A stretch of 41,835 nucleotides of DNA, taken from the NCBI GenBank assembly GCA_002255955.1, contig NKIM01000040.1, positions 1 through 41,835 on the forward strand, in the 5' to 3' direction. Source of the stretch: Burkholderiales bacterium PBB2. GTDB taxonomy: Bacteria > Pseudomonadota > Gammaproteobacteria > Burkholderiales > Burkholderiaceae_C. The notes below the pieces were generated by a model that searched no databases, was not told where the DNA came from, and was given only the letters and a program-made list of their open reading frames with translations. Positions 1-9,474 of the stretch are shown here, piece after piece (position 1 is the stretch's first letter; every line of letters begins with the position of its first letter). The translations under genes and the position numbers were made by a program.

Positions 1-1492
1 AGGCCTTCCACGGCAGGTCGCGGGTGTAGGTCTCGGGGCTGCCGCCAAAGATGGCGTCGACATCGCCGGTGGCATAGACCTGGCCCGAGAGGCCGGAGCC
101 GACCAGGGTCGGGATGTGCCAGCGGATGTAATCCCAGCTGCTGCTCTGGTCGCCGGTCCAGGTCACGGCATAGCGCTGGATGCCGGCCCAGCCCATCACG
201 GTCCACAAGAACGGCCGCGCGTCAGAGTTGTCGAGAATGCCCTTGAAAGCCGACTGGTTGGCATCCATGGCGAACTGGTAGCCCTGGCCGGTCCAGGCCA
301 CGTCCAGCTTCTGCGCGCGGGAGCCGGCCGTGCCGACTTCCCACTTGATCTTGTCCACACCGTTCTCGGTCCACAAGCCGGTGCGGAAGCCCAGATCGGC
401 CAGGCCCTTCACAACATCGGGCAGATCCGTGTAGCCGCAGCCATAGCCATCGTTGGGCAGGATCCAGCCGCCGGGCATGTCGTGCTCGCGGTATTTGCGG
501 GCCACCGAGTTCAGCACATCAGGTGTCTTGCCGGTCGGGCCATCGCTCCAGCCCTTGGGCACGGTGCCAGGCTTCTTGACGTTGTCGCCGTCGTTGTAGC
601 AATCGGCATCGCCGTACTCGTAGGCCCAGCGCGGCAGCAGGCGGGCGCGGCCGGTCAGCTCGGTGTAGCGGGCCAGCACCTCGCGGATGCTGGGGCCCAC
701 AAAGAAAAAGGCATCGAAGCGGCCCTCCTGGTGCTGCAGCGAGATCTGCTCGGGCGAGCGCAGGTCGTAGCTGCCATCGCTCCAGGTGTTGCGCAACATG
801 CCCCAGCCGCGCGAGCTCATCAAAAAAGGCGCAGGACTGGGCCGATCGCCCTCTTCCCAGCCGCCCGAGTACGAGACCTCGAGCTGCTTGCCCTTGAACT
901 CATACCGGCCATTCTGCTGGCCACCGCCGAAGAAGCGCTCGTCCTTCTGGCTGCTCAAGGTCTGCACGCTGAGCTTGTCGGCGATGTCCAGGCTTTGGGT
1001 TTCCTGCCAGAGCAGGCTGCGGTTGTCGGCCTTGTAGAGGGCCAGGCGCAAGGGCTTCTTGTAAACGCGCAGGGCCAGGGCCTCGGTCTTGAGCAGGTGG
1101 TGGTCGCCCTGATCGCTCCAGCTGTGGGCCACAGGCTGGCTGACGGTCTCGATGACGATGGGCGCCGCCTTGTCCGTGGCCGGCTGCAGCTGGTCCTTGG
1201 CACCGGCCCACAGGCGCAGCACATCGGGCTTGAGCAGGCTGATGCGCAGACGCATCTTGGTGTCGGTGCGCAAGTCCCATTGCTGCAGGCCTTCGCCTGG
1301 CGCAGGCGTGGCGGATGCGGGCACAGCCTGAATCTCGCGCAGCGCACCCAGCGGCGCCGCCGCCACCTCCGCCGCAGCCAGCAGCAGGCCACCGCAGACC
1401 TGGAGCACAGCGAGGGCCAAGGCCGGCGTGCGCAGCGCGGTGCTTGGCGCATGGCTTGGCAGCGTCGGCTGCGGTGAGCGGTTCTTGACCAT
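1..1492 (-). CDS. GH31 glycosidase, probable secreted alpha-N-acetylgalactosaminidase (3' end off window)
   Basis: The frame is open from the ATG at 1492 to the left edge, giving 497 residues; the C-terminal part lies outside the window. An in-frame ATG at 1498 also exists, but AGAGGG lies 8 bases before the ATG at 1492, which favours it. Residues 1-46 look like a long signal peptide ending near AAEVAAA, so the enzyme probably acts in the periplasm or outside. ERFFGGGQQNGRY (about 185-197) matches the GH31 N-terminal signature. WTGDQSSSW holds the likely acid/base Asp448, and KLDVAW places a likely nucleophile Asp397 51 residues earlier. GGWILPNDGYGCGY resembles the GH31 subgroup known to contain alpha-N-acetylgalactosaminidases, as I recall it. 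The divergent GalNAc catabolic genes support that substrate. GH31 membership is fairly sure; the substrate is inferred. Confidence 0.75.
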   Translation of the reverse strand, partial: MVKNRSPQPTLPSHAPSTALRTPALALAVLQVCGGLLLAAAEVAAAPLGALREIQAVPASATPAPGEGLQQWDLRTDTKMRLRISLLKPDVLRLWAGAKDQLQPATDKAAPIVIETVSQPVAHSWSDQGDHHLLKTEALALRVYKKPLRLALYKADNRSLLWQETQSLDIADKLSVQTLSSQKDERFFGGGQQNGRYEFKGKQLEVSYSGGWEEGDRPSPAPFLMSSRGWGMLRNTWSDGSYDLRSPEQISLQHQEGRFDAFFFVGPSIREVLARYTELTGRARLLPRWAYEYGDADCYNDGDNVKKPGTVPKGWSDGPTGKTPDVLNSVARKYREHDMPGGWILPNDGYGCGYTDLPDVVKGLADLGFRTGLWTENGVDKIKWEVGTAGSRAQKLDVAWTGQGYQFAMDANQSAFKGILDNSDARPFLWTVMGWAGIQRYAVTWTGDQSSSWDYIRWHIPTLVGSGLSGQVYATGDVDAIFGGSPETYTRDLPWKA

Positions 1493-1643
1493 CTGCATAT
1501 CCCTCTGAATCAACGACGTCCTGCAATTCCTCGCTGCCGCCTTTGGAACTGGCGCGGCCGGGTTTGCTGTGTGTGTGGGTGAGGCCGCCCGGGTGAACGG
1601 CCCTGTCCGTCTGCGCCGCGAGCCCCTCGCTCGTTTTGCGCAA

Positions 1644-1661
1644 ATCGAAAGCAATGGAAAG
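1644..1661 (-). promoter_or_regulatory. Candidate AgaR operator upstream of the GH31 gene
   Basis: ATCGAAAG (1644-1651) is followed by TGGAAAG (1655-1661), which puts the GAAAG cores 10 bases apart, about one helical turn. The same core recurs before every transcription unit of the island. This copy lies about 150 bases before the GH31 start, so the glycosidase is probably in the same regulon. Confidence 0.5.
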
Positions 1662-1799
1662 ACTCTATGCAGCACAAAGCAAGATGTCAACGAAGAAAAC
1701 CAGCAATACCCCTGCGAAAAAGACAAATTCAGTAGAAACCACTAGCAGAAATTCTTGCCGTACTTGTGAAAAGAAAGATTTTTATTGATACATTCTTGC

Positions 1800-1886
1800 T
1801 TCGAAAGTTTTGTTCCGAGCCGATGTGGCAGCCGCAGGACCGCAGTTGGCCCGCAATTTCGAAAGTTAAAGGTTTCGTTTCGAAAG
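1800..1886 (+). promoter_or_regulatory. Candidate AgaR operator cluster before the ABC transporter operon
   Basis: Three TTCGAAAG copies occur at 1800-1807, 1858-1865 and 1879-1886. The last sits in TTTCGTTTCGAAAG (1873-1886). Repeated TTTC blocks are the pattern described for enterobacterial AgaR sites, as I recall them, and the island encodes an AgaR-like repressor. No convincing -35/-10 pair was assigned. Confidence 0.55.
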
Positions 1887-2075
1887 AAACAAGCACTAAA
1901 CAGAAGCATTGCGGGTGAAGTGCCGGGCGCGGGTCGCAAAAGAGACGAAACTCCGGCCTGCGTGCCAGCCCTCTGCGCCTGCGGCCCCGGCTTGCAGGCG
2001 CCACAGCGCAAGAAGCACCCGCCCCAACCATCCAGACGCCACGGGCCCGCAGGCCCGACCCCGAGGAGACATGCG

Positions 2076-3146
2076 ATGAAACCGACCGCCACACCGAGCC
2101 CTGACGCCGCCACTGCGCTGCCTCTGCCCCCAGCCCGCCGCGCCATCTGCCGCCGCCTGGCCCTGGCGGCCGGCAGCGCCGCCCTGCTCTCTGCGGGCTT
2201 GCTCAGCGGCCCCGCCCTGGCCGCCGAGGCCGCTGCGCCGATCAAGATCGGTTTCATCATCAAGCAGGTCGACGAGCCCTGGTTCCAGGACGAATGGCGC
2301 CATGCCGAGCAGGCCGCCAAGGACAAAGGCTTCACTTTGATCAAGATCGCGGCGCCCGATGGCGACAAGCTGCTCTCCGCCATCGACAACCTGGCCGCGC
2401 AGCGCGCCCAGGGCATGATCGTCTGCGCCCCCGATGTGAAGCTGGGCCCGGCCCTGCAGGCGCGGGCGCGCCAGGCCAATCTCAAGTTGATCAGCGTGGA
2501 CGACCGCCTGGTCAACGGCGCCGGCAAACCGATCGAGGCGATTGCCCATGTCGGCATCTCGGCCAGCGCCATCGGCGCCCAGGTCGGCGAGGCCTTGCTG
2601 GCCGAAGTGAAAAAGCGCGGTTGGAAGCTGGCCGAGGTCGGCGCACTGCGCGTCACCTATGACCAGCTCAGCACCTCCAAGGAGCGCACCGATGGCAGCA
2701 GCGCCGTGCTGACCCAGGCCGGCCTGCCGGCCGCCAACATCGTCAGCGCCCCCATGCCCAAGGCCGACACCGAAAACGCCTTCAACGCCGCCACCGTGGC
2801 CCTGACCCAGAACCCGAAGTTCAAGCAGTGGCTGGTCTTCGGCCCCAATGACGAGGCCGTGCTCGGCGGCGTGCGCGCCAGTGAGGGCAAGGGCTTCAAG
2901 GCCGCCAGCGTGATCGGCGTGGGCATCGGCGGCAGCCAGTCGGCCGTCAACGAGTTCGCCAAGGCCGAGCCCACCGGCTTCGTCGCCATCGTGATGCTGA
3001 GCCCGCGCAAGCATGGCTATGACACAGCGGTCGCCATGTTCGACTGGATCAAGAACGGCAAAGAGCCCCCGAAGCTGACCCTGACCAGCGGCACCCTGGC
3101 GGACCGCGCCAACTTCAAGCAGGTGCGAACCAGCCTGGGCCTGTGA
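2076..3146 (+). CDS. Periplasmic sugar-binding protein of CUT2 ABC transporter (AraF-like)
   Basis: This 356-residue protein starts at the ATG at 2076, with AGGAGA 6 bases upstream; the frame stays open further upstream but without a ribosome site. Residues 1-49 form a twin-arginine-like or long Sec leader ([21 protein letters not shown]) ending near ALAA. The mature part begins [19 protein letters not shown], typical of periplasmic binding protein type I domains of the arabinose-binding (AraF) branch. It would capture the sugar and deliver it to the permease and ATPase encoded next. The family suggests arabinose, but no arabinose enzymes are present and all neighbours handle amino sugars, so I infer GalNAc or galactosamine as ligand. 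The next gene starts 4 bases after its stop. Confidence 0.85.
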   Translation: MKPTATPSPDAATALPLPPARRAICRRLALAAGSAALLSAGLLSGPALAAEAAAPIKIGFIIKQVDEPWFQDEWRHAEQAAKDKGFTLIKIAAPDGDKLLSAIDNLAAQRAQGMIVCAPDVKLGPALQARARQANLKLISVDDRLVNGAGKPIEAIAHVGISASAIGAQVGEALLAEVKKRGWKLAEVGALRVTYDQLSTSKERTDGSSAVLTQAGLPAANIVSAPMPKADTENAFNAATVALTQNPKFKQWLVFGPNDEAVLGGVRASEGKGFKAASVIGVGIGGSQSAVNEFAKAEPTGFVAIVMLSPRKHGYDTAVAMFDWIKNGKEPPKLTLTSGTLADRANFKQVRTSLGL

Positions 3147-3150
3147 CGTC

Positions 3151-4689
3151 ATGAAGCAGGACCTGCACATCCGCGCGCTCAGCAAATCCTTCCCCGGCGT
3201 GCGCGCTCTGGGCGGCGTGGACCTCGACATCCCGGCCGGCCAGGTTCATGCCCTGCTGGGCGAGAACGGCGCGGGCAAGAGCACGTTGCTGAAAATCCTC
3301 GGCGGCGAGCTGCGCCCCGATGGCGGCAGCCTGCAGCTCGCCGGCCAGACCCTGCAGTTCAAGAGTGCGGCCGATGCGCTGAACCAGGGCATTGCCGTCA
3401 TCCACCAGGAGCTGCAATACATCCCCGAGATGACGGTGCTGGAGAACCTCTGGCTGGGCCGCCTGCCGCAGCGCTGGGGATTCGTGCGCTTTGCCGAGGC
3501 GCGCGCGCAGATGCGGGCCCAGCTGGCCCGCATCGGCATCGCGCTCGACCTGGACGCCCGCATGATCGAGCTGTCCATCGGCCAGCGCCAGATGGTGGAG
3601 ATCTGCAAGGCGGTGCTGCGCGATGCGCGCGTGATCGCGCTGGACGAGCCGACCAGCTCGCTCTCGCACAGCGAGACCGAGACCCTGTTCCGCCTGGTGC
3701 GCGAGCTGCGCGATCAGGGCAAGGTGCTGATTTACGTGTCGCACCGCCTGGATGAAATCTTCGCCCTCTGCGACGGCGCCAGCGTGCTGCGCGATGGCCG
3801 CTCGGTCGGCCGCTTCGCCAGCCTGCAAGGTGTCAGCCGCGATCAGCTGGTGCAGGCCATGGTGGGCCGCGAGATCCAGGATGTGTTCGGCAGCGGCAAG
3901 AAGAATTCAACAAGGGATAACGCAACAGCTGCACGCAACCCGCGCCTTCAGGTGCACCAGCTGAGCGGCCGCAGCCTGCCCGAGCCGGCCAGCTTCGAGG
4001 TCGCCGCCGGCGAGATCGTCGGTTTCTTCGGCCTGATGGGCGCGGGCCGCAGCGAGCTGATGCGCCTGGTCTTTGGCGCCGACCCGCGCCGTGGCGGCCA
4101 GGTGTGGCTGGACGGCGAGCTGATGCGCAGCGATTCGGTCGCCGGCTCGATCGCCGCCGGTCTGATGTTCTGCCCCGAGGACCGCAAGGAGCAAGGCATC
4201 ATCGGCTGCCGCTCGGTGGCCGAGAACATCAACCTCAGCTGCCGACGCAACACGCCGGGCCTGCTGATCAACGCCCGGCGCGAGGCCGAAGTGGCAGCCG
4301 AGTTCATCGCCCGCCTGCGCATCAAGACACCCAGCCCGGCGCAGGAGATCCGCCTGCTCTCGGGCGGCAACCAGCAAAAAGCCATCCTGGCCCGCTGGCT
4401 GGCCGAGCGCGAGCTCAAGGTGCTGATCATCGACGAGCCGACCCGCGGCATCGACATCGGCGCCAAGAGCGAAATTTACGAGGTGCTGCATGAACTGGCC
4501 GCGCGCGGCGTGGCCATCGTCGTGGTGTCCAGCGAGCTGCCCGAGGTGCTGGGCCTGGCCGACCGCGTGCTGGTCATGCGCCAGGGCCGCATCGCCGGCA
4601 GCCTGGCCCGCGGCGAAGCCAACGAAGCCCGGGTGCTGGCCCTGGCCCTGCCCGATGGCGGCGCCCGCCCAGAAGCTGAGGCGGCCTGA
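3151..4689 (+). CDS. CUT2 sugar ABC transporter, tandem ATP-binding subunit (AraG-like)
   Basis: This 512-residue subunit has two nucleotide-binding domains in one chain, the hallmark of CUT2 (ribose/arabinose-type) importers. The first domain has Walker [10 protein letters not shown] (38-46), Q-loop region HQELQY, signature [11 protein letters not shown], and Walker [11 protein letters not shown]. The second has the degenerate Walker [10 protein letters not shown], the [11 protein letters not shown] segment typical of the family, and signature [15 protein letters not shown] followed by [14 protein letters not shown]. It energises uptake of the sugar bound by the upstream protein. It starts 4 bases after that gene and precedes the permease by 41 bases, so the three are co-transcribed. 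An AT-richer linker ([14 protein letters not shown], around base 3900) joins the two halves. Confidence 0.9.
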   Translation: MKQDLHIRALSKSFPGVRALGGVDLDIPAGQVHALLGENGAGKSTLLKILGGELRPDGGSLQLAGQTLQFKSAADALNQGIAVIHQELQYIPEMTVLENLWLGRLPQRWGFVRFAEARAQMRAQLARIGIALDLDARMIELSIGQRQMVEICKAVLRDARVIALDEPTSSLSHSETETLFRLVRELRDQGKVLIYVSHRLDEIFALCDGASVLRDGRSVGRFASLQGVSRDQLVQAMVGREIQDVFGSGKKNSTRDNATAARNPRLQVHQLSGRSLPEPASFEVAAGEIVGFFGLMGAGRSELMRLVFGADPRRGGQVWLDGELMRSDSVAGSIAAGLMFCPEDRKEQGIIGCRSVAENINLSCRRNTPGLLINARREAEVAAEFIARLRIKTPSPAQEIRLLSGGNQQKAILARWLAERELKVLIIDEPTRGIDIGAKSEIYEVLHELAARGVAIVVVSSELPEVLGLADRVLVMRQGRIAGSLARGEANEARVLALALPDGGARPEAEAA

Positions 4690-4730
4690 AGCCCTCTCCT
4701 CGCCTGTCACCGAATCCTGAATCGACCCCG

Positions 4731-5747
4731 ATGAACACGAGCACCGACTCTTTGTCCTCCAAGCCCATGCCAGAGCCCATGCAAGCTGCCGCCGCCTCTT
4801 CCCCCACCCCGCGAAAGACCCTGCTGCGCCTGCTGGACGAGCACAGCCTGCTGCTGATTTTTGCCCTGCTCTTCGGCGTGCTTTCGCTGACGGTGGAGTA
4901 CTTCTTCAGTGTGCCGAACATGATCGGCCTGGCCCTGTCGGTCTCGCAGATCGGCATGGTGGCCTGCGCCATGACCTTCTGCATCGCCTCGCGCGACTTC
5001 GACCTGTCCATCGGCTCCACCGTCGCCCTGGCCGGCGTGCTCTGCGCCACCGTGATCAACCAGACCGAGAGCATCGCCCTGGGCATTGCCGCGGCCCTGG
5101 CGGCCGGCGCCGTGATCGGCTGGGTCAATGGCGTGGTGATCGCGCGTTGGAAGATCAATGCCTTGATCACCACCTTGGCCACCATGGAGATCGTGCGCGG
5201 CCTGGCCTTCATCACCGCGGGCGGCCAGGCGGTGGGCATCTCGGCCGATGCCTTCTTCGAGCTCGGCAATGCCTTCTGGCTGGGCCTGCCGGTGCCGGTC
5301 TGGATCACCATCGCCTGCGTGGCCTTGTTCGCCCTGCTGCTCAACCGCACCATCTACGGCCGCAACACCCTGGCCATCGGCGGCAACCCCGAGGCCGCCC
5401 GCCTGGCCGGCATCAACGTCGCCCGCGTGCGCATCACCATCTTCCTGATCCAGGGCGTGGTGGCGGCGGCGGCCGGCGTCATCCTGGCCGCGCGCATCAC
5501 CAGCGGCCAGCCCAATGCGGCGCAAGGCTTCGAGCTCAATGTGATCTCGGCCTGCGTGCTCGGCGGTGTCTCGCTGATGGGCGGCCGTGCCAGCATCTCG
5601 GGCATGGTGGTGGGCGTGCTCATCATGGGCACGGTGCAGAACGCGATGAACCTGCTCAATATCGACGCCTTCTACCAGTACATGGTGCGCGGCGGCATCT
5701 TGCTGCTGGCCGTGGCCCTGGACCAGCTGCGCCGCAAAGACAGTTAA
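4731..5747 (+). CDS. CUT2 sugar ABC transporter permease (AraH-like)
   Basis: This 338-residue integral membrane protein has about eight to ten hydrophobic segments after a polar N-terminus of about 35 residues. FDLSIGSTVALAGV and GGNPEAARLAGINV are the conserved permease motifs of the ribose/arabinose branch; the second includes the loop that contacts the ATPase. It forms the inner-membrane channel for the binding protein and ATPase encoded just upstream. It is the last gene of the transporter unit. A 117-base region with GAAAG boxes and a candidate promoter follows, so agaS may be transcribed both by read-through and from its own promoter. Confidence 0.9.
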   Translation: MNTSTDSLSSKPMPEPMQAAAASSPTPRKTLLRLLDEHSLLLIFALLFGVLSLTVEYFFSVPNMIGLALSVSQIGMVACAMTFCIASRDFDLSIGSTVALAGVLCATVINQTESIALGIAAALAAGAVIGWVNGVVIARWKINALITTLATMEIVRGLAFITAGGQAVGISADAFFELGNAFWLGLPVPVWITIACVALFALLLNRTIYGRNTLAIGGNPEAARLAGINVARVRITIFLIQGVVAAAAGVILAARITSGQPNAAQGFELNVISACVLGGVSLMGGRASISGMVVGVLIMGTVQNAMNLLNIDAFYQYMVRGGILLLAVALDQLRRKDS

Positions 5748-5751
5748 GCCT

Positions 5752-5857
5752 GTTTCTCGAAAGAAACTTCTTTTGCTTCATCGTAATTTCTTTTCTTTTC
5801 ATCAATTTTCTTGACGAATCGAAAGTTAAAAGATAAATTTACCGACAATCTTTCGAT
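5752..5857 (+). promoter_or_regulatory. Candidate agaS promoter with flanking AgaR boxes
   Basis: TTGACG (5811-5816), a 17-base spacer and TAAATT (5834-5839) form a plausible sigma-70 promoter ending about 25 bases before the agaS ATG. ATCGAAAG (5818-5825) lies inside the spacer. Its exact inverse CTTTCGAT (5850-5857) lies just past the expected start of transcription, so the two arms are separated by 24 bases. Further upstream are GTTTCTCGAAAGAAAC (5752-5767) and a run of TTTC repeats (5787-5810). Repressor bound to these arms would cover the promoter. Confidence 0.55.
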
Positions 5858-5864
5858 CTATCCG

Positions 5865-7067
5865 ATGACTACTCTTCTCAACCGCTCCGCCAGCGACTGG
5901 CAGCACTTGCAAGGCCTGGCCACGGCGGAGGAAATCGCGCAGCAGCCGCGCGTCTGGCGCCAACTGGCCGCCTCGCTGGCCGACCACCAGGCCCAGCTGC
6001 ACGCCTTTCTGGACGCCTGGCTGAAAGAACCCAGTCACCGCGTCATCCTGACCGGCGCTGGCAGCTCGGCCTATGTGGGCCAGACCCTGGCCGACGAGAT
6101 CAACCGCGACTGGCCGGCCGAAGTGCGCGCCGTGGCCACCACCAGCTTGCTGACCCACCCCGAGCTCTATCTGCAGCGCGAGCAGCCCACCTTGCTGGTG
6201 TCCTTCGCACGCAGCGGCAACAGCCCGGAAAGCCTGGCTGCCGTCGAGCTGCTGCGTCAGCAGATCGATGCGCCGCGCTTCCTGAATATCACCTGCAATG
6301 CCGAGGGCGAGCTCTACCGCAACAACGCCGCCCGCGCCGACACCCTGAACCTGCTGATGCCGGCCGCCTCCTGCGACCGCGGTTTTGCCATGACCAGCAG
6401 CTTCAGCAGCATGCAGCTGGCCGCCCTGGCTGCCTTCAGCCGCGCCCCCTGGGCCGAGCGCCTGGCCCGCCTGGAACTGGTGGCGAGCCGTGCCGAGGCC
6501 TTGCTGGCCCAGCATGCGGCCACCCTGGCCGAGCTGGCCGCCCAGCCTTTTGACCGCATCGTCTACCTGGGCAGCGGCCCGCTGGAGGCGCTGGCGCAAG
6601 AGTCGGCGCTCAAGGTGCTGGAGCTGACCAGCGGCCGCGTGCTGGCCTTCTCGAACACCTTGCTGGGCTTCCGCCACGGCCCCAAGTCCATGCTCAATGG
6701 CAAGAGCCTGGTCGTGATCTTCCAGTCGCAAGACGCGCATGCGCGCCGTTATGAGCAAGACCTGCTGAACGAGCTGCTGCGCGACGGCATTGCCGGCCGC
6801 GTGCTGCTGATCGGCGAGGCCGGTGCCGGCGCGCTGCAGGGCGACAACCCTCTGCTGAGCCGCGCCCTGAGCGCCGCGCCCAGCGGCCTGAGCGACAGCT
6901 GGCTGACCACGCTGTGGCTGATCCTGGCGCAGCAGTACGCCCTGCACCGCTCGGTGGCCCTGGGCCTGACGCCGGACAATCCCTTCCCCGATGGCACGGT
7001 CAACCGGGTCGTGCAGGGTGTGGAGATTTATCCCTATGTCGAGTCCGCCCGTGTCCACTGCGACTGA
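5865..7067 (+). CDS. agaS: Galactosamine-6-phosphate deaminase/isomerase, SIS domain (AgaS)
   Basis: This 400-residue protein has two SIS (phosphosugar isomerase) domains. GAGSSAYVGQTLADEI (about 64-79) and FARSGNSPESLAAVELL mark the first; GSGPLEALAQESALKVLEL and FRHGPKSML mark the second. The arrangement matches AgaS (384 residues in E. coli) and the isomerase half of GlmS. AgaS converts galactosamine-6-phosphate to tagatose-6-phosphate plus ammonia. The ATG at 5865 was chosen because the longer frame would start with TTG at 5811 and translate the promoter and operator. Its last 32 bases overlap the kinase gene, which suggests translational coupling. Confidence 0.88.
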   Translation: MTTLLNRSASDWQHLQGLATAEEIAQQPRVWRQLAASLADHQAQLHAFLDAWLKEPSHRVILTGAGSSAYVGQTLADEINRDWPAEVRAVATTSLLTHPELYLQREQPTLLVSFARSGNSPESLAAVELLRQQIDAPRFLNITCNAEGELYRNNAARADTLNLLMPAASCDRGFAMTSSFSSMQLAALAAFSRAPWAERLARLELVASRAEALLAQHAATLAELAAQPFDRIVYLGSGPLEALAQESALKVLELTSGRVLAFSNTLLGFRHGPKSMLNGKSLVVIFQSQDAHARRYEQDLLNELLRDGIAGRVLLIGEAGAGALQGDNPLLSRALSAAPSGLSDSWLTTLWLILAQQYALHRSVALGLTPDNPFPDGTVNRVVQGVEIYPYVESARVHCD

Positions 7068-8013
7068 GTCCAGCCCGCCGGCCGGCGCGCCCTGCTACGG
7101 CCTGGACATCGGCGGCACCAAGATCGAGCTGGTCGCCTTTGACGCGAGTACCCCCGGCTTCGCCGAGCTCTACCGCCGCCGCGTGGCCACGCCCACACAG
7201 GATTTCGAGGCTTTTGTTGAAGCCATCGGCGCGCTGGTGGCAGAAGCCGATCAGACCCTGGCTTGCATCGGCCGTGTGGGCCTGGGCCTGCCCGGCATCA
7301 TCAGCCCGCAGACGGGCTTGCAGCTCAGCTCGAACGTGCCCGCGCTCAGCGGCCGCGCCGTGCCGCAAGCCCTGCGTGAGCGCCTGGGCCGGCCTGTGGC
7401 CATCGGCAATGACTGCCAGTGCTTTGCCCTGTCCGAGGCGCAAGGCGGCGCGGCGGAAGGGTTTGCTTCGATGTTCGGCGCCATTCTCGGCACCGGGGCA
7501 GGCGGCGGCTTTTGCGTCCAGGGCCGGCTGATCGCCGGCTACAACGGACTGGCCGGTGAGTGGGGCCACTGGGCCTTGCCGGCGCTGCTGCAACAGCGCC
7601 ACCGCCTGCCCCTGCTGGCCTGTGCCTGCGGGCTGCAAAGCTGTGTCGAGCGCTACGTCTCGGGCAGCGGCCTGGCGGCCCTGTTCCAGCATTTCGGCGG
7701 CCCGGCGGGCCAGTCCGTGCCCCAGATCGTGGCCGCGGCCGATGCGGGCGAGGCCCACGCGCGCCAGGCCCTGGCCGTGCATCTGGACCTGCTGGGCCAT
7801 GCCCTGGCCGGCCTGATCATGGCCTACGACCCCCATGTGCTGGTGCTGGGCGGGGGGCTGTCCAAGCTGCAAAGCCTCTACGCCGATCTGCCCGAGGCGA
7901 TTCGCCCGCATCTCTTCCAGGGCGTCAGCGTGCCGCCCATCCTGCCGCCGCGCTTCGGCGATGCCGGCGGCGCGCGCGGTGCCGCGCTGCTGGCCCGCCA
8001 GCGTCTGAGCTGA
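7036..8013 (+). CDS. agaK: ROK-family sugar kinase, probable N-acetylgalactosamine kinase
   Basis: This 325-residue ROK kinase begins at the ATG at 7036, inside the end of agaS. The phosphate-binding motif LDIGGTK (Asp24), the catalytic Asp126 in IGNDCQCF, the ATP-binding GTGAGGG, and a zinc site formed by EWGHW (His178) and CACGLQSC (Cys196, Cys198, Cys203) are all present. It would phosphorylate the imported sugar at O6 with ATP. The gene set imports by ABC transporter, which does not phosphorylate, so a dedicated kinase is required; that makes GalNAc the likely substrate. Close relatives act on N-acetylglucosamine or glucose, so the specificity is inferred from context alone. Confidence 0.8.
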   Translation: MSSPPVSTATESSPPAGAPCYGLDIGGTKIELVAFDASTPGFAELYRRRVATPTQDFEAFVEAIGALVAEADQTLACIGRVGLGLPGIISPQTGLQLSSNVPALSGRAVPQALRERLGRPVAIGNDCQCFALSEAQGGAAEGFASMFGAILGTGAGGGFCVQGRLIAGYNGLAGEWGHWALPALLQQRHRLPLLACACGLQSCVERYVSGSGLAALFQHFGGPAGQSVPQIVAAADAGEAHARQALAVHLDLLGHALAGLIMAYDPHVLVLGGGLSKLQSLYADLPEAIRPHLFQGVSVPPILPPRFGDAGGARGAALLARQRLS

Positions 8014-8047
8014 AGCCCGCCGCGTCCCCTCTCTTTCCTTTCTGATC

Positions 8048-9337
8048 ATGTCCCACCTGCTTGCCACCATCACGGCCCACCGCAGCGGCCAGCCTGTCGG
8101 CCTCTACAGCGTCTGCTCGGCCAATCCTTTCGTGCTGCAGGCGGCGATGGAGGTGGCGCGCGCCTACGACACGCCGCTGCTGATCGAATCGACCTCCAAC
8201 CAGGTGGACCAGTTCGGCGGCTACACCGGCATGACGCCGCCGCAGTTCCGCGACTATGTGCAGGCCTTGGCGGCCGAGGCCAACTTCCCGCTCGATCGCA
8301 TCGCCTTGGGCGGTGACCACCTGGGCCCCAATGCCTGGCAGCATCTGCCGGCCGCCGAGGCCATGGGCCATGCCCGCGTGCTGATCGAGGCCTATGTGGC
8401 GGCGGGCTTCGAGAAGATCCACCTCGACTGCAGCATGGCCTGCGCCGACGACGCCCGGCCGCTCAGCGACGCGACCGTGGCCGCGCGCTCGGCCGATCTG
8501 GCCCTGGTGGCCGAGGCCACGACCGCGCGCCTGGGTTTGACGCCGCCGGTCTATGTGATCGGCACCGAGGTGCCGGTGCCGGGCGGCGAGGCCTCGCTGG
8601 GCGGCGGCGTGGCCGTCACCGCGCCGGCCGCGGCGGCCGCCACCTTGGCGGTGCATGAGCAGGCATTTGCGGCCCAGGGCTTGGATGCAGCCTGGCAGCG
8701 CGTGATCGCCATGGTGGTGCAGCCCGGTGTCGATTTCGACCACAGCCAGGTCCAGCATTACCAACCGGCTGCCGCCGCCGCGCTGTCCGCTTTTGTGCAA
8801 GCCCAGCCGCGCCTGGTCTTCGAGGCCCACTCGACCGACTACCAGACCGAGGCCTCGCTGCACGCCCTGGTGCGCGATCACTACGCCATCCTCAAGGTCG
8901 GCCCGGCGGTCACTTTTGCCTTGCGCGAGGCCTGGTTTGCACTCTCGGCCATCGAGCGCGAGCTGCTGCCGACCGAACATCAGGCCGACCTGCCCGGCGT
9001 GCTGGAGCGCTGCATGCTGAACGAGCCCAAGCATTGGGCCAAGCACTATGCCGGCAGCGCGGACGCGCAGCGCCTGCTGCGCCGCTTTGCCTTCAGCGAC
9101 CGCTGCCGCTACTACTGGGGCGAGCCCGAGGTGCAAGCCGCCTTGCAGCGCCTGATCGCCAATCTGAAAGCCAGCAGCATTCCCCTGCCCTTGCTGAGCC
9201 AGCATCTGCCGCAGCAGTTCGAGGCCGTGCTGGCCGGCGAACTGGCGTCCGAGCCCGCAGCCCTGGCCCGCCACAAAGTGGGGCTGGAATTGGCCCGCTA
9301 TGCCCGGGCCTGTGCCCGCAACCGCCACGCCGCCTGA
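8048..9337 (+). CDS. kbaZ: KbaZ/GatZ/AgaZ-family protein (tagatose-phosphate metabolism)
   Basis: This 429-residue protein opens LLATITAHRSGQPVGLYSVCSANPFVLQAA and contains LGGDHLGPNAW, KIHLDCSMACADD and VIGTEVPVPGGE, all characteristic of the KbaZ/GatZ/AgaZ family (PF08013), with length as usual. In E. coli the family member is described as a non-catalytic partner that stabilises the class II tagatose-1,6-bisphosphate aldolase KbaY/GatY. Other members are reported as ketose or ketose-phosphate C4-epimerases or were once annotated as tagatose-6-P kinases. No KbaY/GatY homologue lies in this window, so this copy may act alone on tagatose-6-phosphate. It follows the kinase by 34 bases in the same operon. 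Confidence 0.85.
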   Translation: MSHLLATITAHRSGQPVGLYSVCSANPFVLQAAMEVARAYDTPLLIESTSNQVDQFGGYTGMTPPQFRDYVQALAAEANFPLDRIALGGDHLGPNAWQHLPAAEAMGHARVLIEAYVAAGFEKIHLDCSMACADDARPLSDATVAARSADLALVAEATTARLGLTPPVYVIGTEVPVPGGEASLGGGVAVTAPAAAAATLAVHEQAFAAQGLDAAWQRVIAMVVQPGVDFDHSQVQHYQPAAAAALSAFVQAQPRLVFEAHSTDYQTEASLHALVRDHYAILKVGPAVTFALREAWFALSAIERELLPTEHQADLPGVLERCMLNEPKHWAKHYAGSADAQRLLRRFAFSDRCRYYWGEPEVQAALQRLIANLKASSIPLPLLSQHLPQQFEAVLAGELASEPAALARHKVGLELARYARACARNRHAA

Positions 9338-9360
9338 GTGCCCGACCGAGGCACGGACAC

Positions 9361-9392
9361 ATCGAAAGTACCAATATCTCGATTCTTTCGTT
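9361..9392. promoter_or_regulatory. Candidate AgaR operator between kbaZ and agaR
   Basis: ATCGAAAG (9361-9368) and the near inverse CTTTCGTT (9385-9392) face each other across 16 AT-rich bases, in the 155-bp gap before agaR. The box is the same as at the agaS promoter, with shorter spacing. Confidence 0.5.
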
Positions 9393-9474
9393 CAACTAAG
9401 ATTCATTCCGATCACAAGCTTTGAACCGAGCCCGCCACGAGCCAGCTTGAGTTTGAGCCCATAAAACTTCTTGA

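Larger units (their letters stand above)
1499..2075. other. Divergent intergenic region of the GalNAc island (577 bp)
   Basis: I see no convincing gene here. The stretch separates the GH31 gene (leftward) from the ABC transporter operon (rightward). It is AT-rich between about 1640 and 1900, unlike the flanking coding DNA, and that part carries several GAAAG/CTTTC boxes listed separately. The rightward leader from about 1890 to 2075 is GC-rich and holds an 8-bp inverted repeat (GCGCCTGC at 1975-1982, GCAGGCGC at 1994-2001). That repeat could form a hairpin in the 5' leader; whether it has a role is unknown. Confidence 0.6.

Noticed and set aside
116-1477. Long rightward open frame of 453 codons opposite the GH31 gene
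   Set aside because: It lies in high-GC DNA antisense to a gene with clear family motifs, has no ribosome site and gives low-complexity Ala/Gly/His-rich protein. Many similar antisense frames (for example 11488-13677 and 36143-38062) were dismissed on the same grounds.
2076-5747. L-arabinose transporter AraFGH
   Set aside because: The sequence family is AraFGH-like, but no arabinose isomerase, kinase or dehydrogenase is near, while every adjacent gene and the shared operator boxes belong to amino sugar catabolism.
5811-5865. Longer AgaS start at TTG 5811
   Set aside because: It would translate through the candidate promoter and both AgaR boxes, and adds 18 residues not expected in AgaS.
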